Shown piece by piece: positions 24,342-33,391 of a stretch of DNA of 64,000 bases. Source of the stretch: Candidatus Melainabacteria bacterium (GTDB taxonomy: Bacteria > Cyanobacteriota > Vampirovibrionia > Obscuribacterales > Obscuribacteraceae); contig PLZS01000157.1 of NCBI GenBank assembly GCA_003153555.1, positions 1 through 64,000 on the forward strand, written 5' to 3'. The notes under the pieces are model-generated. The model saw nothing but the letters and a program-made list of their open reading frames with translations. It was not told the origin of the DNA and did no database searches. A program made the position numbers and the translations under genes. The stretch's first letter is position 1. Each line of letters opens with the position of its first letter.

Positions 24342-24564
24342 TCCCTGTCACCCGAGCACCCTTTCAGGACGCTTTTTGACATTCTTTGCAACATTAAAAA
24401 ACAAACTAACCGGCGCAATTGCTTTGCATCGCCGCCCTACTTCCAGTTGGAGTCGCCAGTTACAGCTCTGTTGGAAGTTGGCTACAAGCTAAAAAGCGTG
24501 AGAATTTTTCTTATGACACGCACTTGCCACATTTGTAAGTTATAGTGCTGTTTAAGGGAAAAAA
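24342..24564. other. intergenic region upstream of the PAS pair
   Basis: No gene is seen. The region contains gttggagtcgcc and gttggaagttggct half-repeats near 24451-24485 and an AT-rich end. It is the expected promoter region for the two-gene PAS operon, but no -35/-10 pair with good spacing is evident. Confidence 0.3.
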
Positions 24565-25842
24565 ATGTTGCATGAAGAGCGGCCACACCTGAAAGAGCAG
24601 CTTGAACAGCGCATCGCGGAACTCGAAGCAGAGCTCCGCGACCTGGCCAATGATAATTCTGACGCCCAAACCGAAAAAATGGCGCTGGTCAGCGAACAGT
24701 ACCGCAGCAGCTTAGAGCGATTCTTAGCCGCTAACTCAATCGCTACGACCAGAGCAACTGTCGGGGGCGACTTAATGTACGTCAACCAAGCATTCACAGA
24801 CCTGCTTGGTTACACCAAAGACGAAATTCTTTCTGGAAAAATCCGCTGGACTGAAATAACACCAGCAAAATGGAAATCAGCAGATGACAAAGCTTGTGAA
24901 GAAATCTTTCAGACTGGATCATGCGTTCCATTTCAAAAGGAATATATCCACAAGGACGGACATCTAGTCCCAGTATTAGTTGCGGTCGGTGCAACCGACA
25001 CAACAGGGGAAGATTGTTTTTGTTTCGTGGTAGATTTATCCGTTCGAAAAAGAAAAGAAGCAGAACTCAAGCTCAGCGAGGCGCAATTTCGGCTGCTTGC
25101 CGAATCTATACCGCAGATGGTGTTCACAGTAGAAGCTGATGGCAGCACCGATTACTTCAACAAGAGATGGTTTGAATTAACCGGGGTGCAACCGACTCTC
25201 GGTTTTGAAAAAACGTGGCATGAATTGTGCCACCCAGAGGACGTCCAACGTGTACAAAGTGCCTGGGATCTGGCCGTCGAGAGTAATTCAGCTTTTGAAA
25301 CGGACGCCAGATATAAGCGTAAAGATGGACAGTTCGCGTGGACGCTGGTGCGTGCACTGCCGATGCTCGATGTCGAGGGAAAGCTCAAAAAATGGTTTGG
25401 CACTTGCACAGATATCGATGAACATAAGCGCGCTGAAGAAGAAATCAGAGCAAGCGAAATTCGTTTTCGCACCCTAGCTGACGCAATACCCCAAATTGTC
25501 TGGACAGCTGATTCAAGTGGAACCGTCGACTTCTTCAATCACCGTTGGTTTGAGTACACGGGCTTATCGATTGAACAGAGTCTTAATGATGGCTGGAAGC
25601 TGCTAATACATCCCGACGACTTGCCGACATATCTATCACAATGGGAGCAAGCCCTCAAAACGGGCGACACTTACGAAATAAACTTTCGATTAAGGCGCGC
25701 TGTGGGGATCAAAAGCGAATCAGCAATTTTATACCGCAGACATTTAGGTCGGGCCGTTGCCTTACGTGGCAGAACTGGGCAAGTAATAAAATGGTTCGCG
25801 ACATGGACAGAAATTGAGCAAAAAGGAACTAACGGATCATGA
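24565..25842 (+). CDS. three-PAS sensor protein without output domain (copy 1)
   Basis: The ATG at 24565 has AAGGGA seven bases upstream. The 425 residues start with a charged coiled coil (to about residue 50), followed by three PAS domains with PAC-type tails. They are marked by LMYVNQAFTDLLGYTKDEI, then STDYFNKRWFELTGV, then TVDFFNHRWFEYTGLS, with helical linkers KRAEEEIRASEIRFRTLADA. No histidine kinase, GGDEF, HTH or other output module follows. It probably senses a small ligand or redox cue and acts by binding a partner. The downstream gene overlaps by four bases and is a paralogue. Confidence 0.88.
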   Translation: MLHEERPHLKEQLEQRIAELEAELRDLANDNSDAQTEKMALVSEQYRSSLERFLAANSIATTRATVGGDLMYVNQAFTDLLGYTKDEILSGKIRWTEITPAKWKSADDKACEEIFQTGSCVPFQKEYIHKDGHLVPVLVAVGATDTTGEDCFCFVVDLSVRKRKEAELKLSEAQFRLLAESIPQMVFTVEADGSTDYFNKRWFELTGVQPTLGFEKTWHELCHPEDVQRVQSAWDLAVESNSAFETDARYKRKDGQFAWTLVRALPMLDVEGKLKKWFGTCTDIDEHKRAEEEIRASEIRFRTLADAIPQIVWTADSSGTVDFFNHRWFEYTGLSIEQSLNDGWKLLIHPDDLPTYLSQWEQALKTGDTYEINFRLRRAVGIKSESAILYRRHLGRAVALRGRTGQVIKWFATWTEIEQKGTNGS

Positions 25843-27110
25843 CACTCGGTAATACTTCGGCAAAATCGAATCACCTTCTGTTGCTAAGGTCCAAAATTCT
25901 CGAACTTGAAGCTCACCTGGAGCGAGCAAAAATTGAGAAGAAGATGGCCAACGGGCATCTAGAATTCTCGGACTCGGACAGACTGCGCTTGTTCATCGAT
26001 TCAAACATCGTTGCTATGCACCGCGCCGACATATATGGGCATATCACCGAAGCAAACGAGGCGACTGTGAAGTTGCTCGGCTACTCAAAGGAAGAGCTAT
26101 TTTCCGGAGACGTTAAGTGGACTGATTTCACACCTCCTGAACTTTTGCATCTCGATCGCGAAGCGATCGTGCAATTGCGTGAGAATGGTAGCACCGGTTT
26201 CTATCAAAAAGAATATATTCGCGGCGATGGCAGCCGAGTACCCGTGCTTGTCCAGGTGACGGCTATCGATGAGCAAGGCACGGACTGCGTGACTCTAGTT
26301 TTTGATTTGACGGAAAATGAAAAGATAGAAAAAAATCTGAGAGAAAGCGAATCTCAGTTTCGCTTGTTAGCGGAAGCAATCCCTCAAATCGTCTGGATGT
26401 GCGATCCAAGCGGCAAAATACTGTATGCCAATCAGCGCTGGTTCGACTTCACTGGAATGCCTCATCCAGACGATGATGGGCGAAGTTGGCTTAGCGTACT
26501 GCATCCCGATGATCGTCGCCAATGTCTAGAAGAAGCCGAGCGTGCCTATCATACTGACACTGATTTCAATATGGAAATTCGTTACCGAGCGGCGAACGGC
26601 TCCTACCGCTGGCATCTTGTTCGTGCTCAAACGATTCGAGATCCTAAAACGGGCAAAAAAATGTGGTTTGGCACCAGCACTGACATAGACGACAAGAAAC
26701 GCGCCTCTGAAGAAATCAAAGAAAGTGAAACACGATTTCGAATGCTAGCTGACGCGATACCACAAATAGTGTTCACTGCTAACGCAGATGGAGCGATAGA
26801 TTTCTTCAACGATAGATGGTTCGAGTATACGGGATTGTCCATCGAGCAAAGTCAAGACAATGGCTGGCAGCTCTTATTGCATCCTGACGATCTGCCGAAA
26901 TATCTGCACGAATGGCAAAAAGCTCTTGAAACTGGTGACAGTTACGAAATGGAATTCAGATTGCGTCGAGCAATCGGCGTCAAGACCGCAAAAAACAAAA
27001 CATATCGGTGGCACCTCGGCAGAGCAGTTGCGCTGCGGGATGCAGATGGTTCGGTGAGCAAATGGTTTGCCACTTGGACTGAGATAGAAGGTCAGCGAAA
27101 CGGCAGTTAA
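25839..27110 (+). CDS. three-PAS sensor protein without output domain (copy 2)
   Basis: The ATG overlaps the stop of copy 1 (ATGA). The 423 residues repeat the same plan: an N-terminal coil, then PAS domains marked by EANEATVKLLGYSKEELFSG, ILYANQRWFDFTGM and AIDFFNDRWFEYTGLSIEQS. The two proteins share long blocks, most strongly in the last domain (HPDDLPxYLxxWxxAL and LGRAVALR...KWFATWTEIE), so this is a tandem duplication. Neither copy has an output domain. Heterodimer formation, or partnership with the orphan receivers or kinases of this window, is possible but unproven. Confidence 0.88.
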   Translation: MTLGNTSAKSNHLLLLRSKILELEAHLERAKIEKKMANGHLEFSDSDRLRLFIDSNIVAMHRADIYGHITEANEATVKLLGYSKEELFSGDVKWTDFTPPELLHLDREAIVQLRENGSTGFYQKEYIRGDGSRVPVLVQVTAIDEQGTDCVTLVFDLTENEKIEKNLRESESQFRLLAEAIPQIVWMCDPSGKILYANQRWFDFTGMPHPDDDGRSWLSVLHPDDRRQCLEEAERAYHTDTDFNMEIRYRAANGSYRWHLVRAQTIRDPKTGKKMWFGTSTDIDDKKRASEEIKESETRFRMLADAIPQIVFTANADGAIDFFNDRWFEYTGLSIEQSQDNGWQLLLHPDDLPKYLHEWQKALETGDSYEMEFRLRRAIGVKTAKNKTYRWHLGRAVALRDADGSVSKWFATWTEIEGQRNGS

Positions 27111-27180
27111 TCGAGAGAATCAGTCTGTCAAAAAAACTGAATTACTTTGCACTATATACGGTGCTCAACAAACTTACAGT

Positions 27181-27381
27181 TCATACGTGAGTATGAGCAG
27201 ACTTGGACAACGTCTGAACCGCTGCAGGAGCTGAAGTCTTTAACGGCGAATCCGCGTCTGCGTTGTCTGAAGGCATTTTGGAAAACATGAAATACATGAC
27301 TCCAAATCCTACAACCGTAGCAATACTAAGAGCCATAAAAATTGGCATAAAGCTCGATTTTTCTTTGTCGATATAAGTCAT
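27181..27381 (-). CDS. small single-pass membrane protein
   Basis: The ATG at 27381 follows AAAAAGGA closely. The 66 residues have one membrane helix at about 11-33 (FMPIFMALSIATVVGFGVMYF). A short charged N-terminus and a Ser/Ala/Asp-rich tail ending in His-Thr-His-Val flank it. No family is recognised. It converges on the PAS operon. Confidence 0.5.
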   Translation of the reverse strand: MTYIDKEKSSFMPIFMALSIATVVGFGVMYFMFSKMPSDNADADSPLKTSAPAAVQTLSKSAHTHV

Positions 27382-27608
27382 TCCTTTTTACCCCTAGAAA
27401 GTTTGCTTGCGCACGCCTCACGAAACAGTATCTAACGCCATAAACATTCACAGCAGCAACCCAGATCGCTGCTCCTGGATATTCAGACTCAGATTGAGCG
27501 ACAAATCAAATCACCTGCCTCTGAATCATTAGACTTCTATATTGCTAAGATGTTTCCATCAAAAACCAAATCTCACTTGCCAGTTCGATCACAGGCTAGA
27601 TACTGCCT

Positions 27609-27648
27609 GGGAGCGCCGGCATCCTTGCCGGCATCTGCCGGCGCCCCC
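27609..27648. repeat. GCCGGC-rich palindromic intergenic element
   Basis: Three GCCGGC motifs lie within 40 bases. The ends GGGAGCGCCGGCA (27609-27621) and TGCCGGCGCCCCC (27636-27648) pair almost perfectly, giving a long stem with internal GCCGGCATCCTTGCCGGC. The layout is that of REP- or MITE-like mobile palindromes found in intergenic regions. Short overlapping ORFs here are artefacts of the repeat. Confidence 0.65.
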
Positions 27649-27674
27649 AAGCAATGCCCCTACAACTTTCTGTC

Positions 27675-28082
27675 CTATCGGCAGCAGCCGGTTTTGGCAG
27701 TCACCTTCGAAGACTCTAGAGACCCTGAGTATACTTGTGGCATCGAGGCCGACCCGCCTGGAACAAGGCAATTCGAAGCATCTAGATTGATTACCCTGCC
27801 CGACTCCGCGAAGGACGGGCAGTGATCTTCATAAACAGCACAGGTTCCATGACAGAGGACCATGTTACATATAAATGGAGCGCAATAGCTCTGACGCCAG
27901 CGTTCAAACGTAGTGCCAGGCATAGGTGTCCGCATACCAGCAAAAACAATGTTCCCGAAGTTCTTTCCGGGCTCTACCAGACCAGTCTCCTCAGGCCTTT
28001 CAATGCGAAATTTCTCACTGGCACTTGCTGTCTGGACAGAGAGAATAGCGAGCAAAATGAATGCTAGAAACACAGTGGGCAT
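27675..28082 (-). CDS. secreted Cys-rich protein of unknown function
   Basis: The ATG at 28082 lies one base after the stop of the TPR gene upstream, so the two form an operon. The 135 residues have a signal peptide (FLAFILLAILSVQTASA) and a mature part with seven Cys, among them CAPFICNMVLCHGTC and a final GCC. Disulfide bonding outside the cytoplasm is likely. No family is recognised. The C-terminal end runs close to the palindromic element. Confidence 0.6.
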   Translation of the reverse strand: MPTVFLAFILLAILSVQTASASEKFRIERPEETGLVEPGKNFGNIVFAGMRTPMPGTTFERWRQSYCAPFICNMVLCHGTCAVYEDHCPSFAESGRVINLDASNCLVPGGSASMPQVYSGSLESSKVTAKTGCCR

Positions 28083-28083
28083 T

Positions 28084-29430
28084 TTAGAAACGAAAGCCGC
28101 CGCCCATCATTCTACAAATCGGACAGTGCAATCCGGAGCCTTGCAAAGCAAATCTCATACCCACATTCATGATCGTGCCAAAGCCGCCTCGACCTTTCGG
28201 AGGGCGCTGCGACACTCCAATAGTGGGTGGATTGTTTGGCGTTACCGAAAGGTTGGGGGGATTGCTTTGAGTGACTGAAAGGCTGGGCGCACTGCCATTA
28301 TTGTTTTGGTTGGCATTGAGAAGCAAGTCATTTTGGGTGCCGCTCAGCTGGAACGGTTGACCGCTCGCCGAGCCACCGTTAAGAGCGGACGACGCGGCAT
28401 AATCCGGCACCTGGAAATGACCCAGGGTTGCGGTTTGTGGCGCGCTCGTAGCCGATAACTGAGTCTCCATGGCGGTGACAGCCTGGATGTAATCCTTATC
28501 TTTAGGACTGAAATTGAGAGCAGCTCGATAGTTTGTCAAAGCAATCACATAGTCATGATTCCGCTCTGCTAGAGAACCGAGATTATAGAATGCATCTGCA
28601 TTTCTCGGATCGACTGTCAGCACCTGACGGAAGGTCACTTCAGCTTCGCGATATTGACCAGCAGAATGCAGCCTTAATCCCTCTCGCAGCAGGTCGCTGG
28701 CCTGAGAATTCCAACCGGTATGATTCATCGTCGCCGCGATAGAAGGGGCAGCTGGTGGCATCTGCGCATCATGGTGGTTTGGCGCTGCAGGCGGCACTGC
28801 CATCACCGCTTCTTCAGCTTTCAGTGGAGCAAAAGTTCGCTTTCCTGGATCCTTTGCAGCTGTTTTCGATATCGGCGCTTTCCGATCAACCACAGGAGTC
28901 AGTTTGCCGCCAAGAATTGGCAGATGCGGAGCTGATGAGAGTGATGGATCGCCCTTGGCAGCAGAAGGAGCTGAAGTTGTTATTTTATTTGGCCGTGATG
29001 GTGATGAAGCGGCGCCAGGTAGCTCAGTTTTTGGCAGTGCCTGTGATGAAGCGGTATCAGGCATCTCAGCTTTTGACTGTGACTGTGATGCCGTGTCCGG
29101 CAGATCAGACTTAGGGCTGGCAGTCATCGCTGAACTCGATTCCGTTGACAGACTTGATTTGCCCTCCTCCTTAATACCAAGGAAATCTGAGATTCCGTCC
29201 ATTCGCTTCTGGGCAGAACCATGCTTAGTCTTGCCATACAAATTCATTTCAACGGCATCAAGGCGGCTCTCAATCGGCTGATCGCTCGCACTCTTGCCGA
29301 GCAAAAGCTTCTCAGCCTTGTCCATCTTCAGGTTTAGAGTATCTTGTGCTCGAACACAACCGACTGAAAACTGAAAAGAAGCGCACAGAGAAAGAGTTAA
29401 CAACGTCCGATTTGATAAGCGGCTCAACAT
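28084..29430 (-). CDS. secreted or lipid-anchored TPR protein
   Basis: ATG 29430 is chosen because it gives a signal sequence ending in SVGC, a possible lipobox; an upstream ATG adds 12 to 14 polar residues. Of about 448 residues, the first 240 are a Ser/Pro/Ala/Lys-rich linker. Two to three TPRs follow (LHSAGQYREAEVTFRQVLTV and NADAFYNLGSLAERNHDYV). The C-terminus is rich in Asn, Pro and Gly with near-repeats (NPPNLSVTPNNPPTIGVS). TPRs bind proteins, and the exported location suggests an envelope assembly role. It is the first gene of an operon with the Cys-rich secreted protein. Confidence 0.75.
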   Translation of the reverse strand: MLSRLSNRTLLTLSLCASFQFSVGCVRAQDTLNLKMDKAEKLLLGKSASDQPIESRLDAVEMNLYGKTKHGSAQKRMDGISDFLGIKEEGKSSLSTESSSAMTASPKSDLPDTASQSQSKAEMPDTASSQALPKTELPGAASSPSRPNKITTSAPSAAKGDPSLSSAPHLPILGGKLTPVVDRKAPISKTAAKDPGKRTFAPLKAEEAVMAVPPAAPNHHDAQMPPAAPSIAATMNHTGWNSQASDLLREGLRLHSAGQYREAEVTFRQVLTVDPRNADAFYNLGSLAERNHDYVIALTNYRAALNFSPKDKDYIQAVTAMETQLSATSAPQTATLGHFQVPDYAASSALNGGSASGQPFQLSGTQNDLLLNANQNNNGSAPSLSVTQSNPPNLSVTPNNPPTIGVSQRPPKGRGGFGTIMNVGMRFALQGSGLHCPICRMMGGGFRF

Positions 29431-29634
29431 AACCAACCGACCTCTACGTATATCAATTATGCCCATGGGCATTGTTTTTAGTCAGCGATATTTGCGAAAA
29501 GTGCACCAGTTCTTCAAGACAGTGCCTTGGCAAGCGACAGAGAATGACAGGACTCAGTCAAGGAATGGATCTGCGATAGCGAAGCAGCTATGCTTGATCA
29601 GATTACGTGACCACTGTTCTCAAAGGAATATTTC

Positions 29635-29964
29635 ATGAAACGCTCTACAATTTTAGTTGCTAGTCTTGCATTGTTAGTTGGAACTTCGGTTTTGCAGCAG
29701 CCAGCCCTGGCACGGTGGACAATCTACGAAAGACAAGTGAGACTGCAAAAGGAAACAACACAAGGGCTCAGAGCCAACGAATTAACGCAAAAAGAATACA
29801 CCGACTTGAAAGAATCAATGGCAGACATATCCGTCAAAATTGAAAAAATGAAATCGAAAAATGGTGGAAAACTGAGCATCAAAGATCAAAAGAAAATTGA
29901 AAAAAGTCTCAATGACGTTTCAGTTAAAATCACGAAACTTCGCTTAGAAAAGCGGGTTAAATAG
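29635..29964 (+). CDS. small secreted helical protein
   Basis: The ATG at 29635 has AAAGGA about eight bases upstream. The 109 residues begin with a signal peptide (ILVASLALLVGTSVLQQPALA). The mature part is a highly charged helix (Lys, Glu, Thr) with coiled-coil character (MADISVKIEKMKSKNGGKLS, then KKIEKSLNDVSVKITKLRL). No family is recognised. It may oligomerise in the periplasm or act as a small chaperone or adaptor. Confidence 0.65.
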   Translation: MKRSTILVASLALLVGTSVLQQPALARWTIYERQVRLQKETTQGLRANELTQKEYTDLKESMADISVKIEKMKSKNGGKLSIKDQKKIEKSLNDVSVKITKLRLEKRVK

Positions 29965-29997
29965 GCACTGCGCATGGTGGCGGCATAGCTTTTGACT

Positions 29998-31845
29998 CTA
30001 CCATGAGCCAACTCCGCCGCCACCAAATCCGCCACCAGCGGAACCCCCATCGCCGAAGCCGCTAAATCCTCCTCCAGCCCCACCGTCACTGGACCCACCG
30101 CCCCAGCCACTACCGCCCGACCCGCTCGACGAGTAACCAGGCAGTGGCGGGCTGGCGAATGCCTGCGAAATTGCGTTCAGCCCGTAACCCAAGTCCTGAG
30201 CGAACGTGTATGTGGTGAAGGTCGTGCCATCCGAAGACTCGTACCAATCAGGAGGGGTGTCCATCAAGTCTTTAAATGCGGAGGACCACTGGTCCGCACA
30301 ACCCAAGACCATAGCGTAAGGCAACAGTCTTCCGAAGATTGTTGGATCATCTTTTGCTAGCACCTCAATTCGTTTCTTCTCAGCTGCTTTGACGAATCTC
30401 TGAAAAGCCAAGCACTGATTTAGGGACTCAGATCCAAGTGCTGTTCGGGCCGGCATCGCGTTCGATGCCAGCGCCACTACGATCCCTGACAAGACAAATC
30501 CCACTGCCGATGCGCGCATATCGTTGCCGCCAAAAATGATGAAGCAAATTCCTGCAATCAAGATCACCATGCCGAAGGTGATGAATGTACTGCGATCGGT
30601 ATTGGGATCTCGGGCAAAGTATTTTTTCGTCAAGAGCGAATTGTAGACAGCCTGCTTAATTTCTGCGATGTAGGGATAGAACTTGCCTTTTAGACTGGAA
30701 AGCGAATTCTCCTTGTAGAGGTAGCCGAATAGCGCATTGATCATTAGCGATTCGTGCAATTTTAGAGGAGCTGCGTCTGCCGGCGGCGTCAGCTCAGTAA
30801 AATGATAATCCTTTTTCGACATCATCAAAATGCCATCGTATGGAACTTGTTTAATTTTGATGTATCCGCGCGCGGCCAAATCAACTAACGTAGAAGTAAT
30901 GTCGGGCATATCACACTTCTCGTCAATCAAGGTCCCGACTTCTGCTGGAGTCAGGTCTTTTGGCGGTTCCCACTCCACCCCCACGGCCTTGCCGGAACCT
31001 TTGTCCTTCCCGAAAAAGACCCAGTAAATCCAAAGCATCGCGATCGTCGCCAGCGGCAACAAGAAGGACTCATACCAATCTTGGAGAAACCACATGATCT
31101 CTTGAGACACCGTAGGTAGTACCACCGTTCCAACCGGCATGCGGATTGCAACTGTTAATCCGTCTCCTGGTGCCAACCGGCCTGAGACCACCGTGAAGCT
31201 ATTGCTCGCACCGGTGACTCCAATCGTTTTGGTGGATCCAGGTGGTCCGACAAAAGCTTTAGCCTGTGCCTGTACAGTAGAACTCATAGGCAAACTTATT
31301 ATGGCAGTCGCGGACTCTATCGGAAATTGGGATTGGTCACCGGTGACATTCCAGTAAAGCTCCGGTGCCTGGTCAAAGAAATTGATTGCTTTAGCAACTT
31401 CATAGTGCAATTTGTAAATCTGGCGACCGCTGACGAGCGTTTTTGAGTCTCCAATTTGCACTGTCACGTCGCTGCCAATGTCGCTCCGCTTATATTTGTA
31501 AGGATGTCCATCCGCATCTGTCACGGACAATAAACGAAGATATGTCGTGTAGGTGCCTGCACCGCGATGAAAACGGATCGGAATGAATCGATAAATTCCA
31601 TGCCGAGGAGACTGTGCGAAGTCCATGTCAATGGTTTCAGTGACATCCAAAAGTCCTTGCTTTGACAAGGTTATTTCGGACTTAAAGCTTAGGATTTTGC
31701 TTGCAGCGGTCTTAGCACTGGCATGGTGTTGGGGCGGAATCGCAACTCTCGCCATGGCCATGGAGGACGTGATACCAAAAATCGCGCTGACAAGCACCAA
31801 AATTTGGCTAGAAACAATTAGCGATTTCCGGGGCATGTTGGTCAT
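29998..31845 (-). CDS. DUF2207 membrane protein with Gly/Ser-rich tail
   Basis: The product of 615 residues matches the DUF2207 plan: a signal or anchor, then an extracytoplasmic beta domain opening ITLSKQGLLDVTETIDMDF and HGIYRFIPIRF. A membrane helix follows near residue 255-270 (LPLATIAMLWIYWVFFG). A cytoplasmic region contains a winged-helix-like segment (LTPAEVGTLIDEKCDMPDIT). Two more helices (FGMVILIAGICFIIFGG, VGFVLSGIVVALA) and a Gly/Ser/Trp-rich tail end the protein. DUF2207 genes are commonly paired with LemA, and here a lemA-like gene is divergent, 76 bases away. Function is unknown, perhaps envelope maintenance. Confidence 0.88.
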   Translation of the reverse strand: MTNMPRKSLIVSSQILVLVSAIFGITSSMAMARVAIPPQHHASAKTAASKILSFKSEITLSKQGLLDVTETIDMDFAQSPRHGIYRFIPIRFHRGAGTYTTYLRLLSVTDADGHPYKYKRSDIGSDVTVQIGDSKTLVSGRQIYKLHYEVAKAINFFDQAPELYWNVTGDQSQFPIESATAIISLPMSSTVQAQAKAFVGPPGSTKTIGVTGASNSFTVVSGRLAPGDGLTVAIRMPVGTVVLPTVSQEIMWFLQDWYESFLLPLATIAMLWIYWVFFGKDKGSGKAVGVEWEPPKDLTPAEVGTLIDEKCDMPDITSTLVDLAARGYIKIKQVPYDGILMMSKKDYHFTELTPPADAAPLKLHESLMINALFGYLYKENSLSSLKGKFYPYIAEIKQAVYNSLLTKKYFARDPNTDRSTFITFGMVILIAGICFIIFGGNDMRASAVGFVLSGIVVALASNAMPARTALGSESLNQCLAFQRFVKAAEKKRIEVLAKDDPTIFGRLLPYAMVLGCADQWSSAFKDLMDTPPDWYESSDGTTFTTYTFAQDLGYGLNAISQAFASPPLPGYSSSGSGGSGWGGGSSDGGAGGGFSGFGDGGSAGGGFGGGGVGSW

Positions 31846-31889
31846 GACAATCCGATCGAGCCCATGACGGCTATTATAGCTAATTCGGG

Positions 31890-31895
31890 TATAAT
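31890..31895 (+). promoter_or_regulatory. possible -10 element upstream of the LemA gene
   Basis: A consensus TATAAT lies 27 bases upstream of the lemA-like start in the 76-base divergent region. No good -35 is seen at the usual 17-base spacing, so the assignment is tentative. Confidence 0.35.
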
Positions 31896-31921
31896 CGGAA
31901 CGCAGCTTGGAGGCGGAAGCT

Positions 31922-32557
31922 ATGTACGGACTATGGATAGTGCTCGGACTCTTGGTCCTTGCTGCGATCTGGATGATTGGAAGCTATAACAAAATGGTGA
32001 TGCTTCGCCAAAATGTTCGGGAAAGTTGGTCCGCAATCGAAACTGAATTGCGCCGTCGATACGACCTGATACCAAATCTAGTCGAAACGGTAAAAGGGTA
32101 TGCGATTCACGAGAAGAGTACACTTGAAGAAGTGATTCGAGCCAGAAATTCTGCCGTCTCAACTGTGGGCATGCCAGATGCTCAAAATGCTGCCAACACT
32201 GTTTTAAGTGGAGCTTTGACAAAGTTAGTAGCGCTCAGTGAAGCCTATCCCGATTTAAAAGCAAACGAGAATTTCAATCAGCTGCAAAAAGAATTGGCTG
32301 AAACTGAAACGCGGATCTCTCAGGCACGCCGTTTTTATAATGCCAATGTTCGAGAATTGAACGCTTCTGTAGAGTCGTTCCCCACGGTGTTGATAGCCAC
32401 CAGTTTTGGCTTTCGAGCCCAACCCTACTTTGGCATCGAGGATCCCGCCGCTTTCGATTCGCCATCAATAAACTTCGGCAACAAACAAATAGAAAGCCCA
32501 CCGACAATTACCTTGAATACATCGGTCAAACAAGAAGAAAAGGAAAAGAGCACCTAA
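31922..32557 (+). CDS. LemA family protein
   Basis: The ATG at 31922 has GGAGG nine bases upstream, which decides it over a TTG at 31907. The 211 residues show the LemA family hallmarks. A short N-terminal membrane helix (IVLGLLVLAAIWMIGSYNKM) is followed by LRQNVRESWSAIETELRRR, then YDLIPNLVETVKGYAIHE, then ARRFYNANVRELNASVESFP. LemA proteins are membrane-tethered helical bundles of unknown role, often beside DUF2207 genes as here. The response regulator gene begins 16 bases downstream and may be co-transcribed. Confidence 0.93.
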   Translation: MYGLWIVLGLLVLAAIWMIGSYNKMVMLRQNVRESWSAIETELRRRYDLIPNLVETVKGYAIHEKSTLEEVIRARNSAVSTVGMPDAQNAANTVLSGALTKLVALSEAYPDLKANENFNQLQKELAETETRISQARRFYNANVRELNASVESFPTVLIATSFGFRAQPYFGIEDPAAFDSPSINFGNKQIESPPTITLNTSVKQEEKEKST

Positions 32558-32572
32558 AAGTGCGGCATCACC

Positions 32573-33244
32573 ATGGCAAAAATCTTACTAGTTGAAGACG
32601 ATCGTGATTTGGCCGGCATGGTCGTAGACTGGCTCAAGTTCGAACATCACCTGGTCGAAGTGGTGCACGACGGCGAAGACGCGGTCAACATGTTGAAGTC
32701 GTATCAATTCGACGTGATCATTCTCGATTGGCAGCTGCCAAAAATGGAAGGCGTGGATGTATTGAGAAACTATCGTTCAAGCGGCGGGCAGACTCCTGTA
32801 TTGATGTTAACCGGCAAGGGTGCGATTTCCGAAAAGGAAGTTGGGTTGGATGCCGGAGCCGATGATTATCTAACCAAACCATTTCACATGAAAGAATTGT
32901 CAGCCCGATTGCGCGCCCTCTTGCGCAGACCTGGAAGCGTGACCGGAAATATTCTCACAGCTCGCGATATTTGCCTCGAGCCTGGTTCTTTCAGAGTCAC
33001 CAAGGGTGGTGCAGATATTCAACTGTTGCCTAAAGAATTTGCTTTACTCGAATTCCTAATGCGTCATCAGAATCAAGTCTTCAGTGCGGACGCATTGTTA
33101 GACAGAGTCTGGAAATCAGAATCAAACGTTTCTCCAGAAACAGTGAGAACTTGCCTGAAGAGACTGCGACGCAAGATTGACGCTTCGGAACAAGAGTCCC
33201 TCATTCAGACGCTGCACGGCGTTGGCTACAAATTGACGTCTTAA
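32573..33244 (+). CDS. OmpR-type response regulator
   Basis: The 223 residues have a receiver domain (ILLVEDD; phosphoacceptor Asp52 in ILDWQLP; Thr in MLTGKG; Lys in LTKPF). An OmpR/PhoB winged helix follows, marked by LLPKEFALLEFLMRH, a SPETVRTCLKRLRRKI recognition helix and the closing LIQTLHGVGYKL. It is a DNA-binding transcription regulator controlled by phosphorylation. The histidine kinase at 33392 lies 147 bases downstream in the same direction and is the likely partner. Targets are unknown; the adjacent lemA is a candidate. Confidence 0.93.
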   Translation: MAKILLVEDDRDLAGMVVDWLKFEHHLVEVVHDGEDAVNMLKSYQFDVIILDWQLPKMEGVDVLRNYRSSGGQTPVLMLTGKGAISEKEVGLDAGADDYLTKPFHMKELSARLRALLRRPGSVTGNILTARDICLEPGSFRVTKGGADIQLLPKEFALLEFLMRHQNQVFSADALLDRVWKSESNVSPETVRTCLKRLRRKIDASEQESLIQTLHGVGYKLTS

Positions 33245-33255
33245 TTGAAGGCGAA

Positions 33256-33276
33256 TTAGAGGCGCTCTGCGTCTAA
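33256..33276. terminator. short hairpin between regulator and kinase genes
   Basis: TTAGAGGCGC and GCGTCTAA are nearly complementary around a TCT loop. With no T-run, it is more likely an attenuating or mRNA-processing hairpin than a full terminator. Confidence 0.3.
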
Positions 33277-33391
33277 CTTGCAACATTAACCAGGCGGTCA
33301 GCCATATGGGACTGACTGATAATCAAACCTCGAGCGTGACGGACACCGCAAAAAGGGGAAAGATGAGTTAGCTGAGAACAAGAAGTCATTC

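Noticed and set aside
27542-27825. Plus-strand open frames across the palindromic repeat
   Set aside because: They arise from the GCCGGC repeat and lie antisense to the secreted Cys-rich gene.
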